A stretch of DNA of 64,000 nucleotides, taken from the NCBI GenBank assembly GCA_037176905.1, contig JBBBWG010011557.1, positions 20,033-84,032 of the forward strand. Reading direction: 5' to 3'. The notes beneath the pieces are model-generated. The model was not told the DNA's origin. It ran no database searches and worked only from the letters and a program-made list of their open reading frames with translations. This DNA is from Azolla pinnata. Taxonomy: Eukaryota > Streptophyta > Polypodiopsida > Salviniales > Salviniaceae. Positions within the stretch are counted from its first letter, which is position 1. Every line of letters begins with the position of its first letter. Positions 1 to 11,061 of the stretch are shown here, piece after piece. A program made the translations under genes and the position numbers.

Positions 1-230
1 ACATGTTATGTCGATATTACTGATCTTCCAACTCTTCCTTAGTTAGCTTTCACCCTTTACCTATAGGATATTTTATGTGGATAACAGTGACCTTCAAGTC
101 TCCAATGGATCAAGTTAATCTTTCACCTAGACTTTTATGTAGATATCAGTGACCTTTTAAGCCTCCATTTGTTAGCTTTGGCCCTTCACATATATGTTAC
201 GTAGATATTAGTAACCTCTACATCTTCACA
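1..230. repeat. Diverged tandem repeat, 61-67 bp unit
   Basis: The motif TTATGTnGATAnnAGTGACCTT recurs starting near 6, 73, 135 and 196, so spacing is 67, 62 and 61 bp. Between the anchors the segments share CTCC, TTAGCTTT and CCCTTCACC words. The copies are clearly related but well diverged. No coding sense is visible. The array may continue beyond the left edge of the window. Confidence 0.6.
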
Positions 231-714
231 CCGATATAGATTCATGTGAGCTCATTCATAAAGGGTGGGGAGGGGACTCAACCATGCTAGTGGGCATTCC
301 AAAATTGCACATTTCAAAGGAAGGACACATGATTCTATTCTCACCCTCAGAGGCCAAAATGAAGCACTTCCGCACAGCAGCAGATGTTTTGGGATGTGCA
401 TAGCAAACTCAGTTCGTAATGGCGCAGATCATGAAGCCATGTGTTTTTCAGATCGAGTTGCATATAGCAATGGCATCTGGGAAATGGAGAACTTATTTGC
501 AACTTCAAAAAGCTGGGAACATTTCGCAACATGGGTTTGTAGAGTAGAACACAACAAAACCTTAAACCCTAAATCTTAAACCCTAAACTCTAAAACCCTA
601 AACTACGAAACATCAAAGAGACAGAGGGAGTAGTAGACACTCTTTTCAAAATGTATATAGACATTGCCTTTTCACCGAAAGAAAGAGCAGAAAGAAGAAA
701 ACCAATCAACCAAC
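231..714. other. Downstream flank of the PERK gene, no exon recognised
   Basis: This stretch lies 3' of the last PERK exon I can place. PERK proteins normally continue after the subdomain XI Arg-Pro motif with a short segment beginning V-V-R-A-L-E. I could not find that segment on the minus strand here, so the last exon is probably left of position 1. Positions 557-604 carry a short run of degenerate plant telomere heptamers (CCCTAAA). Confidence 0.5.
557..604. repeat. Interstitial telomere-like tract, CCCTAAA type
   Basis: Several imperfect copies of CCCTAAA (TTTAGGG on the other strand) lie in a row, interrupted by CTTAAA and CTCTAAA variants. This is the Arabidopsis-type plant telomere unit. 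Such short tracts are common in plant promoters and intergenic DNA and do not by themselves mark a chromosome end. Confidence 0.7.
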
Positions 715-3700
715 CTGTCCCATGGTTGGGCGCATGCTAGCGGAATGCCTAACACATGCTCGAGCAGCTTGAACCAATCTCAGTATCTCCTTAGAGTCAT
801 AGTTCCCTTCCAGATGAGGGTCAACTATTTTATACACATCATCTTCATGCTCTATCTCTGTGAGGATAGGCCTGGCCTGCAGACAAATAAAATACATGTG
901 CTTTGCTGAGAAATGGCTTTGCTTTTCCACTCAGAAGTTTCACAGACCCAATGAATGCACATCAGAAATACATTCATTTGTATATCTAGAGAGTTACACC
1001 GAAATATGTGTATGCATGTATACACATAGATCATACCCTTTCAACTAGACTTTCTTCACCAACTGATCGTAGTGCATCTACAGGCTTCTCCCCTGTCAAC
1101 AGCTCGAGGAGCACCACACCAAAGGAGAACACATCAGATTTCGATGTGAGCTTTCCACTCGATGCGTATTCAGGAGCAAGGTACCTGCAGTCGAAACAAC
1201 AAAACAAGTGGTCTCACACACACTAGTCCCAAAATGCATGCAAAATAGAGCACATAAAATCACTCTCTCATCACCCAATTTATAGAGCTTTCCATGCACA
1301 AGACTCCGGTCAAGACATGTTTGTGTGCTTGTTAAAGACCCTATTGTCATTGTAATTTCAGACCTTTACGTCCAAGGGAGTTTGGTCTTTCCGTGGTTTT
1401 GTGCTCGTTAAAAATGCTAATGCTATTATCCGAATGTTTCCCATGGCAAGAAAGGAGAAATTTACGTGCTGCTTTAGTTCAAGAGGCCAATTTGTGTTAT
1501 TACCCGAATGTTCCCATGACCCTCGTGGTCACATGAGTGTTCGTGTCAGAAGCTAGCTTTGCAAGGCCGAAGTCTGCAACCTGTTTGATGTTTCAAAACA
1601 GGGGTCAATACAGAAAAATCGGGCCGACTAACATTCATATGTTAGTGCGCATATAAATGTCGCAACTTATGTACCTGCGCCTCGAAATTCTCATTCAGGA
1701 GTATGTTGGATGATTTGATGTCTCTGTGAATAACCCGAGGGTGACCTGAGCCATGAAGATTCGATTTGTTTGGGACAAAAACACTTGGGAGACTCAGGTT
1801 CAGGAGCAAGCAACATAAGCATGCATCGCTAAACTGGAGCGAAAAAGAATGCCTAAATTCCCTTAGGAAAAACCAGGGCAGCTTAGTTTTCACTTTTCTT
1901 TTTTTTTCCCTTACAGTCTTCATGGAGGTATGCAAGGCCACGAGCTGCTCCACACGCGATCCGCATCCGGGAGGGCCAGTCTAGCACGATCCCATCCTTT
2001 CTCCCTGCAACAGAAAGAAATAGCTATTTACAAAAAAAAACTTTCTCGGAGAGTCCGGGATGATTTTATTTCCAAACACAAGAAAGATTCCAAAAAGGCT
2101 GGACCCGATCGATGCCCAAAAAAGATCGCGAAGGAAGAATTTGCAATACTCACGTTTGTGGAGATGGTAATCCAAGGTACCATTGGAGACATACTCGTAG
2201 ACGAGGAGCCTCTGGCGGTTATCGATACAGTAGCCGACAAGCGAGACGAGGTAGCGGTGATGGATCCTGCTGATGATATCGACTTCGGCTTGGAACTCCC
2301 TCTCTCCTTGGGAAGCTCCGACCTTGAGCTGCTTCACTGCCACGACTTTGCCATCGGCGAGAACCCCCTTGTACACGCACCCGAACCCGCCTTCGCCAAG
2401 CTTGTTCTGCGGGGAGAACCCATTGGTAGCTATCTCGAGCTCCTCGTATGAGAACCATGGCCTGCTGCCTCCTCCTCCTCCTCCTCCTCCCCCTCCTCCT
2501 CCTCCCACCATACCTGGCGGTGGTGCTGGGTTCAATGGCATCTGATTGTCTGGCGATGAGCTGTAGGGCGACATCGCGATGCCCTGGCGATGTAAGGGCA
2601 TGTCGGAGTTGCTCCGAGACGGAAATTTCTCGTGTCTTAGCCCGCCACTCTGCCCATACTTTGGAACTACTTCCCAGTATCGCGGCACCATCATCATCAT
2701 CAAGGTGTGCATCGGAGCAAAGAATGCCATGAAGATTAGGCAGGGGAAATGGTATTTGCATCAAACCCAGGCAGCATTTAAAATGGCATCAAATGCAATG
2801 GATGTGCGGATGTGTCTGCCGTGTGTGTGTGTGTGTGTGTGTGTGTGCATATATGTGTTTGTAACTGGATCAAGGACATGGATGTGCAGGTTTTAGAATG
2901 TGTACCTTGTGCTACGTAGTACCCCTTTCTCTTCTTCGGCTTGCAGCAGAAGCAGTAAAGCAAGATGAGTAGGACACCGAGGGCGAGGGTGGAAGCGATA
3001 CCGACGCCGATGTATATAGTGGAGGAAGACGAAGGCGGTGGCGAAGACGAGGACGACGACGAAGAAGAAGAAGAAGAAGAAGAAGATGGTGGCGGTGGTG
3101 GTGATGAGGGAAGGGAGGGAGGGGGAGGAGAGGCAGTAGTACCAGGGGATGGAGGAGAAGGTGTGGTGGTGGAAACCGGCGGCGGAGGAGTAGAGGAAGA
3201 AGAAGGCGAAGACGAGGGAGGAGGCGAGGAGGAGGAGGAGGATGGAGATGGAGATGAAGGTGTGGAAGGGGAGGCGGAAGGAGAAGGCCCATTGGCAGGA
3301 GGGGGAGGAGGAGGAGGAGAAGATCGCGGAGGCGGCGGCGGCGATGATGATGATGATGGAGGCGATGACGACGAAGGAGGAGGAGGAGGAGATGGTGTTG
3401 GCGATGATGGCGGAGGCGGAGGCGAAGAAGAAGATGGAGAAGGAGGAGGAGGAGGAGAGGTTACAGGGGCAACAGGAGTAGGAGGAGGAGGAGGAGAGGT
3501 TACAGGGGCAACAGGAGTAGGAGGAGGAGGAGAGGTTGCAGGGGCAACAGGAGGCGGCGGAGAAGATGGAGGCGGAGAAGACGGAGGCGGAGAAGATGGA
3601 GGTGGAGAAGACGGAGGCGGAGAAGATGGAGGCGGAGAAGACGGAGGCGGAGAAGATGGAGGCGGAGAAGATGGAGGCGGAGGAGGAGAAGAAGAAGACG

Positions 3701-3737
3701 GAGATGGAGAAGAAGAAGATGGAGCAGGAGCAGACAT
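715..3737 (-). CDS. Proline-rich receptor-like protein kinase (PERK type), 3' end open
   Basis: A plasma-membrane receptor kinase with an extensin-like outer domain thought to sense the cell wall. Exons on the minus strand are 2906-3737, 2154-2666, 1915-2004, 1675-1745, 1504-1580, 1037-1184 and 715-876; all junctions are GT-AG and keep frame for 631 codons. Residues 1 to about 235 are Pro/Ser rich, with no signal peptide, as is usual for PERKs. A membrane segment lies at about 240-264 ([18 protein letters not shown]), followed by KPKKRK. The kinase has the glycine loop [10 protein letters not shown] near 368, the lysine of VAVK near 389, HRDIKSSN near 485 and DFG at 505-507, then [12 protein letters not shown]. 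It is an RD kinase with all key residues present. Exon 2 may use either of two adjacent acceptors (AAG/TAG). The final exon was not found and is probably outside the window. The start at 3737 is the Met right before the Pro/Ser domain; the frame stays open upstream through a purine-rich tract that I read as 5' UTR. Confidence 0.9.
3553..3690 (-). repeat. 15-bp coding minisatellite in the PERK outer domain
   Basis: About nine nearly identical 15-bp units (GGCGGAGAAGATGGA type on the plus strand) encode repeated PPPSS pentapeptides on the minus strand. Ser-Pro repeats of this kind are the extensin-like part of PERKs, where proline runs may be hydroxylated and glycosylated. Unit differences are mostly silent (GAT/GAC, GGC/GGT), so the protein repeat is more uniform than the DNA. 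Confidence 0.8.
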
Positions 3738-3781
3738 CTCCGCTTCCTCCTCCTCCTCTTCTTCTGCTTCTTCTTTCCTCC

Positions 3782-3812
<31 letters not shown>

Positions 3813-4340
3813 TCCTTGCTGCTTGCCTGCTTGCTGCTCTTCTTCTGCTCCGCTCTCTGTTCTTCCTGTTCCTTCTTCTGGCTCTTCTTCTGCTCTTCTT
3901 CTTCTTTCTCTCCCCTCCCTGTTCCTTCTTCCCTTCTGCTTCTCCTCCTTCCTGCTTGCTCTCCTTCCTCTTCCTCTTCCTCTTTCTCTGCCTCTCGCTC
4001 CCCCCCTGCTTCTTTCTGCTCCTCGCCTCTCTCCTTTCCTTGCTTGCTTGCTGCTCTTCTTCTGCTCTTCTTCTCTCTGGCTCTCTCTTCCCCTGTTCTG
4101 CTCCTCCTCCTCTGTTCTCCTTCCTGCTCCTCCTCGCTGTGCCTCTCCCTCTCCCCTGTTCTTTCTTTCCCCTGTTCCTTGCTCCTTCTGATTGTCGTTG
4201 CTTTCTCCTCCCCTGTTCCTGCTCCTGGTTTCTGTTCCTCTGTTTCTGTTTCTGTTTCCGTTTCCGTTTCCGTTTTTCCTTCTGCGCTCCCCTGCTTCCC
4301 TTCCCTTCCCCTTCCCCTTCCCCTTCCCCCTTCCTTGTGA
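3738..4340. repeat. About 600 bp polypyrimidine/polypurine tract upstream of the PERK start
   Basis: The plus strand is almost wholly C and T (CTTCTTC, TTCCTG, TTTCCG and CCCTTCC sub-blocks); the minus strand, which is the transcribed sense of the PERK gene, is G/A. It lies directly 5' of the chosen start codon. It holds long stop-free frames on both strands, which are an effect of base composition. It is probably promoter or 5' UTR. Confidence 0.75.
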
Positions 4341-4544
4341 ATGAAGCGCAGATCTTCTTCTGTAATTAGAGAAGTGGAGAGAGAGAGAGAGAGAGATGAG
4401 AGATTCGCCATTTTCCGCTCTTTGATCCTTCCTCTGCATCCACACCCATCCATGACATGTACATGTGCATGAACATGCCATGCCATGCGTGCAGTGCATG
4501 CATGCATACATACATGTGCAACTCTTTGAAGTCAACGTACGCGG

Positions 4545-4567
4545 AGTTCTCTTCTTCCTCCTCTTCT

Positions 4568-4608
<41 letters not shown>

Positions 4609-5100
4609 TTCTTCTTTCTTCTTTCTTCTTCTTGGCTTTGTTTTGTGTATTTTCTTGGAGCTAAGAGTCTCTTTACTACGGTTTTGCCCCATCCGAGATG
4701 CCGCTGAATGGTTCATCGGCCTCGTGCATGCCATGCGCATATGTGTGCATGTCTGTATGTTGTGTCTGTATGTGTGTGTGCATGTATGTGTGTCTGTATG
4801 TATGTATGCATGCATGCATGCGTGTGCATGTATATATATGCATGTATGCATGCATGTGTGTGTGCATGTATATGTATGCATGCATGCATGTCTGTATGTA
4901 TGTATGCATGCATGTGTGTGTGTGCATGTATATGTATGCATGTATGTATGTCTGTCTATATGTATGTATGCATGCATATGTATGTATGTATGTATGTATG
5001 TACGTGTGTGTATGTATGTGTGCATGTGTGTATGTATGTGTGGTTGTGCGTATGTGGTTGTATGTATGTATGCATGCGTGCACATTGCCATTGGTCGACA
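4545..5100. repeat. CTT array followed by a CATG/TATG array
   Basis: Positions 4551-4635 are CTT/CTC triplets. After a spacer, positions 4735-5085 are mixed TATG and CATG tetramers with TGTG stretches. The CATGCATG words are palindromic and match the core of RY elements (CATGCA). The array lies about 1 kb upstream of the PERK start. The Cys/Met- or His/Thr-rich reading frames across it are not genes. Confidence 0.85.
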
Positions 5101-6557
5101 CGTTAAGATGAACCTGGCGGCCACCGCGGACCATGGACCAACGCAAAACAGAGGAAGAAAGGTTGACATGTCCAACGATCCTAGCTTTCATCTCCTCCGG
5201 TTTCGGAGGGGGATTGGAGAGATTGGATGCCTCCATCATCGAAGCCCGGTAAACGCCAACGGGCTTCGAGAAACAGGCCCTAAATCGATGGTGACGACAA
5301 CGACGACGACGATGATGATGATGATGATGATGATGGTGATGATGGCGCTGATGGCACTGTTGTTATACATCGGTTGCAACTATACGGACTAGACCAACTA
5401 GCAGAAATCATGCGTCTTGTATAGGTTAAGGCCTTAACTTACCTCAACAGTACATAAAAATGTTGCTCTAGGCTCGACAAAGCCGTTGGTTTGGGGTTCG
5501 ATCACTCTCGAATTCTCGAATTATTTAGAGGGTATTAAGAACGTAACGTCTCGGCAAATCTGCAGGATGAAAGGGAACTCGATCTCACTGATTGCATCAC
5601 AAATATGTTGTATGGCAAACTACAGAAACTGTAACGAGCATTGGGTGGGGAATCTAACTGGGTTTCATAGTTATCGTGTTGTTTGTCAATCTCTATTATA
5701 AACTTGTCATCCATATGAGGTGCTGCGGAAGACAGTTGCAGGCATCAGCGATAACTAGAGATGAGTAGGCTTGTTTGTCTTCTGGGTTTGAAAAGCCAGG
5801 TAAACCAAATAATACAAAACCTGGTTTCGAATCGAATTGAACCAAACCATGTTTTGGGTCCGACAAATCGTCCTGTATCCTGATCATAAATTTATGGTTC
5901 AAACCCGTTACGCCATAGCTCGAAGACCTAATCGTAACCGAAGAAGGGCCATCTCATCTTCCTCGATTCCAAAGCCAAATCGAACTTGCGGAACGAGTCA
6001 TCACAACATGACCAAGTCGTCTGAGTTGCGATTTCCATCATCAGCTAGTCAATGTGCAAAGGTTGAGACAGAGACATATTTCAAGCGGTCTAGAATTGAA
6101 TCGAACCCTAGATGATTGCAAGAGTCTTCGAAAAATAAGAATAGCATTAAATCCAAACCAAAACAAAGCTGAATCAAGCCCTAGAAAGCATCGAAATCAA
6201 TAGTGGAGGTCGAGTTTGGCCAAAAGAAAACCCAAATCGTTGTGAAGCTTCCGAAAAAACAGAGCTCAGAAAATCGCAAAGCTCTGAAAATCAAAGCTAA
6301 ACTAGGAGTAGATCAAAGCAAATCAAATCGAACCCTCAGCCATTGAAGCTTTGAGAATCGTAGCTGAACCTAGAGCTGCACCAAAGCAAACAGAAACCAA
6401 ACTATAAAAGAATCGTACTGGGATTGGGTCTCGAATCATCGAGAATCTCGAGCTGAGCCGGAATCGAGTCTAATTAGACGGAACGCAACCTCGAATCATC
6501 GCAAATGAGCTGATCGAGATCAAAGAGAGGAGATCAGACACAACGAGAAGTTGGTTG
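5100..6557. other. Intergenic region between PERK and RH3-like genes
   Basis: I find no credible gene. Positions 5296-5345 are GAT/ACG triplets. From about 5800 to 6550 the DNA is built of loosely repeated words such as AATCGAACC, GAAAATC and AGCTGAACC, as if from an old degenerate tandem array. This segment probably includes the divergent promoters of the two flanking genes. Confidence 0.5.
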
Positions 6558-6625
6558 TTAGGGTTTAGAGGAAATATCCTGTTTTGTAGGGTTTTTGACC
6601 TTTAGGGCTTATTTAGGGTTTAAGC
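6556..6625 (+). promoter_or_regulatory. Two telo-box-like motifs before the RH3-like gene
   Basis: TTAGGGTTTA occurs at about 6558-6567 and again at 6613-6622, both within 150 bp upstream of the start codon at 6704. Telo-boxes are known in plant promoters of genes for translation and ribosome functions, which fits a ribosome- and intron-related RNA helicase. A CTT run at 6647-6674 lies in the likely 5' UTR. Function here is inferred only from motif and position. Confidence 0.45.
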
Positions 6626-6703
6626 TCAAACCCTCATTTCTTACACTCTTCTTCTTCTTCTTCTTCTTCTTCTCGGAGAAACAGGGAGAAGAGGAAAGAG
6701 GCT

Positions 6704-9700
6704 ATGGCGTTCTCAAGAACCTCTCAAGTGCTCGCACGGCCTGCTGTATCCCGACTCAGAGGCAAGCAGCCCTCTTGGAGCCGTGTTTTGAGAGCCTCCC
6801 CCATCGTCAACTCAGAGACAGCCTGCCTTTCATCTCCATCTCCATCTCCATGTCCTGGAACGGGTCGCTCTGCTCGGGTTCCTCCGCTCTCTGCCCCCAT
6901 CTCTTCTTCGACAACTGGGCATTCTTTTCGAGCTATATTGGGTCATGGGTCGGGCAGGGGAATCGATTCGTGGGTCTCTCGCCGGTTCTCTACCGCGGCT
7001 TCTTTTGCTTTCCAACAGACGGAGAGCTTTGCAGAGAAGCAAGAGGCATGTGCTGAGGATGCGGCGAAGAAGGTGGGTGGAGAAGGCATCGAGATCTCCA
7101 AGCTGCCCATCTCTCCCCTCCTCATTTCGGGCCTCGCCAAGAGAGGGATCACCACTCTCTTCCCTGTCCAGGTGCGTGAAAATAAGCAAGCAAATTCACT
7201 GCAAAACAAGCAAAAGAATCTACTTTTTTTTAATAAAGGAAAATCCATTTTCAGTCATAAATTACAACGTGTTATTGCTTCTTTTGTATACATTGCTTTC
7301 CACTTTTGTGCCCCCAAAAAATCAAACAATCTCGAAAGAAATTAGCAATCAAACTACGAATGATAGCACCCATTTCAGTCATATGGAATTACAATGTGTT
7401 ATTGCTAATTGATTTCGCATTGCACTCTTTTCACCGCCTTTTGCTTGTAGCGTTGCATTTGAAATACAATCTCGCGTCATCATTTGCATTCGAATTACAG
7501 TGTCAACTTTGCTTTCTTCTTTCCTTCACTTACGATGTGGTCATTGCTCTATAATCATCATTATTTTCATCGTGTGTGTTTGGTATTTATGTTGTTTTCC
7601 CCTTAACTCGTCCAAGTAGAACTGCTAATCCCCAGCAGATATCTCATTTATAAGTCTGGTCTTTGAACTTTTCAACGATTTATGAGTGAGTTTGGAATTA
7701 TTCCCATATCATTTTCAGAGGGCGGTTCTGGAGCCAGCACTGAAGGGACAAGATCTTATTGCTCGAGCTAAAACTGGAACAGGGAAAACGTTGGCATTTG
7801 GAATACCAATCCTTGATAAAACACTTAGAGAGCAAGAGAAACGGATCAGGTTAGGAACTAGTGTCCAATGGTTTTCAAAGCTCTATTTTTTCAAAATATT
7901 TCGTACTTTATATAAAAAATGCGCATTTTGATGATGATTTTACAGGGGTTACGGAAGAGCTCCTCTAGCTGTGATTCTAGCACCTACAAGAGAGTTAGCG
8001 AAGCAGGTCGAAACTGAACTGAAAGAGTCCTCTCCCACTACGGAAGTCATGTGCGCATATGGAGGAGTTTCCATAGATGCTCAAGTTCGTCAGATACAGA
8101 GCGGAATTGACATTCTAGTGGGAACACCTGGGCGAGTTATTGATCTTCTTAATAGGGGCGCCTTGAAGCTTGGAGAAGTGCAATATTTTGTTTTGGATGA
8201 AGCTGACAGGATGTTAGCGGTGGGGTTCGAGGAAGATGTGGAGAAGATCTTGCAGCACCTCCCTTCACAGAAGCAGAGTTTGTTGTTTTCGGCCACCATG
8301 CCTGACTGGGTCAAGAAGCTTGCTGGGAAATACTTGAAGAATCACATAATCGTTGATCTGGTAAGCAGTGTGTTTGGAGAATCATGACTTTGATAATGTG
8401 TTTAACGACGAGGTCTTGCTGAAACCTAAATTTTTGTGCCTTCCGAATTTGGGGGACTGGGAGACAATCTCTGCCAAAGTTGTTATCGTAATCATATTTT
8501 AATCTACACTGGATAGGTTGGTGACAATGATGATAAAATAGCTGAGGGCATCAAACTTCTTTCGATCTCCACTTCCATGACAACTAGGCGGCCGATGCTA
8601 AGTGATCTGATAACGGTATATTCCTAAATATACACAATCAGGATAAATAAAGTATTGCTGCCATTATCATCTTTTGGTGAAATCTGCACTCTGATATTGT
8701 TGATGCAGGTTTATGGGAAAGGCTGCAAGTCCATTGTTTTCACACAAACTAAGAGAGAGGCTGATGACATTTCTTCTTTCCTTGGCCAAAAGTTGGGTTC
8801 TGAAGCTTTGCACGGTGACATTTCCCAACATCAGAGGGAAAAGACACTGAAATCGTTTAGGGATGGACGCCTCAATGTATTGGTGGCAACAGATGTTGCG
8901 GCGCGTGGCCTTGACATTTCTAATGTAGATCTTGTATGTCTACTAGCCAGCTTATCGCAGTTTTCGATTTGTTTACCATAATCTTAATGGGTTAAACAAG
9001 GGGGCGCCTTCTTTTCAATCATATAAATTCTAATAGTATATCCTCTTTATAGGTTATACATTACGAGGCGGCCAATGACACGGAAACATTTGTTCATCGC
9101 TCAGGGCGTACTGGTAGAGCGGGCAAGAAGGGCATTGCAATTCTTATGTATATGGAGCAGCAAAGAAGACTTATCGATAATCTTGAACGAGAGCTCGGCT
9201 GTAAGTTTGAGAATATCGAACCTCCTACTCTCGAGGATGTGATACGGTCTTCGGCACATCAGGCAGTTACAAAGATTGAGGCCATCTCTACGGATCTAAG
9301 GAACGTCTTTCTTCCTACTGCTGAAAAGTTGATAGCGGATCATGGACCTGGAGCACTTGCTGCGGCTATAGCACATGTGTGCGGTTGTACTCAGCTTCCC
9401 ACATCGCGATCTCTTATTTCTTATGAGCAGGTAGGAGGTGGTTGTTTGCAATCAGTGTCTTCCTCTTCATGTGCTTGTAATTTAACTTGGAATAAGTAAT
9501 GGAGAATCTAAATTCAACTTCTTTGTTCATTATTACCTAGGGATTCATGACGTTAAAGGTAACTCGACCCGGGGGACTTCCTATCACTGGATCAGATGCA
9601 GTGACCCAATTCGTAAGAAGCGTTCTTCCATCTGCGGCAAGTAGCATTGGCAAGATTCGTATGCTAAATGAGATTGGGGTTAGTATCCATCCGTGTTTTC

Positions 9701-11061
9701 CTTCTGATTCTTGGAAGGGTTCTTATTTTAGCTGAAGAAGTTTCCTATCATGCCACCTGCTAGTTGCGCTGCTTAGTACTGATGGATTTCTCATTCGTCT
9801 GAAAGGTTCAAGGAGCAGTTTTTGACTTACCAGAGCAGCTAGCAAAGACCTTGCTATCAACGAGCATCACAACAGGAGAAGTACTCGAGGCACCCCAAAA
9901 GGTTCCTAACCTGGTTCTTTCATTTAATGAGCACACGTTTTGTGATGTTTAGGTAATATATGGTATATCTCGGCACTCGTTAGGCGAGGCATGAGGAATA
10001 GGAGTGTTGTTTTCTTCATTTGCTAGGGTATGGGTAATGAATGTTGCATCTTATGAACGATCAATCTCACCCTCCTTAAATACACTTTTTATTTTCTTTT
10101 TCCTGTCTCCTTAGATATACATGGAATTTTCTGTCCTTTTGCTTCTGAGGTCTGGCTTGATGTGAATAACCTCTGGTTTCGTGGTTTTTCAACAGTTACC
10201 TAAGATAGTGGAAGACGCCTTTGGAAGTGGAGGATTTGGCAGGAGCTTTTCGCCTAGACCTTTTGGCAGCCGCTTTGGGTCAGGTGGTTATTCGGGAGGC
10301 GGTGGCGGTTATTCAGGAGGCGGTGGCGGTTATTCGGGAGGCAGTGGCGGTTATTCGGGAGGTGGTGGCAGTTATTCAGGAGGCAGTGGCAGTTACTCGG
10401 GAGGTGGAGGCGGTTATTCTAGAAGTGGAGGTGGCAGCAGTTATTCAGGAGGCGGTGGGAGTTATTCGAGCCCTAACAGGTACCAAGGGTCCAGTGGAAG
10501 TGATTTCTCTAGCAGATCAAACATTGGTAGCAGTTGGTCCAATAGCTCTAACAGTACTGGGACCAACAATTGGTCTAGTTCTGCAGGCAGCGGCATGAAC
10601 AGTTGGTCCAACAGGTGTCGATATTTCCCCCCTAACGGAATCTTCTCTGGCATTGCTTGGTTTTAATGTGTTAATCGTTTCTGAGCTTCTTTTCAAAGTC
10701 ATGGAACCTCTTTTTATGGAAAAACTTCTTACATTGGTTGTTCTTTTTATCATCCTACGATTTACCAGATCGTCGAATAGTTCAAGCACTCCTTCATCGA
10801 GTTACAGTTTTGGGTCTTTCGGCAGTAACACTTCTGGGGCCAGGTAATGCTTTATATCTCACCTGTGAGACTGGAATCTGTTTTGCTTGCCTAGCGAAAA
10901 AGTCTACCATATATGATGTACAGATCGAAGGGGCAATGGGGTTTAAACGCATATGTTTGTATCTGGGTGTGTATTTGCTTTGTAGTTCATCTGAGGTGAA
11001 ATGTTTGAGGTGTGGCAAACTTGGACATCGGATTGGAGACTGCTACGAGAAGCTCACTTAG
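6704..11061 (+). CDS. RH3: DEAD-box ATP-dependent RNA helicase, RH3-like, organellar
   Basis: An RNA helicase of the plastid RH3 group, which in Arabidopsis helps group II intron splicing and 50S ribosome assembly. Exons are 6704-7171, 7719-7849, 7946-8360, 8517-8615, 8709-8933, 9053-9430, 9541-9678, 9806-9901, 10196-10614, 10769-10843 and 10986-11061; frame is kept through 839 codons plus stop. Residues 1 to about 110 are Ser/Arg rich and acid-poor, like a transit peptide. Core motifs seen: AKTGTGKT (173-180), APTREL, DEAD (284-287), SAT (315-317), ARGLD and HRSGRTGR (461-468). A GUCT-type domain follows ([12 protein letters not shown], then [14 protein letters not shown]), then a Gly/Tyr/Ser repeat tail and a CCHC zinc knuckle ([14 protein letters not shown], 821-834). 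GUCT plus zinc knuckle separates RH3 from the related mitochondrial PMH1/2 proteins. The targeting peptide contains RRFST, so mitochondrial or dual targeting cannot be excluded. Confidence 0.92.
10286..10480 (+). repeat. Gly-rich coding repeat in the RH3-like tail
   Basis: Tandem units of about 24 bp encode G-G-Y-S-G-G-G-G octapeptides (YSGG repeats) within exon 9. RGG/GYS-rich tails in DEAD-box proteins bind RNA weakly and are flexible. Arg is largely missing here, unlike the RGG tail of Arabidopsis RH3. Confidence 0.75.

Noticed and set aside
2965-4191. Plus-strand Gly/Glu then Ser/Leu-rich frame opposite the PERK gene
   Set aside because: It is a shadow of the proline repeats and of the polypurine tract; the minus strand carries a clear receptor-kinase structure.
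4457-5392. Cys/Met/Val-rich and His/Thr-rich open frames in the CATG array
   Set aside because: The composition is fully explained by the tetranucleotide repeat; open on both strands in several frames.
5837-6115. 92-codon Arg/Ser-rich open frame before the RH3-like gene
   Set aside because: It lies in degenerate repeat-like DNA and matches no family known to me.
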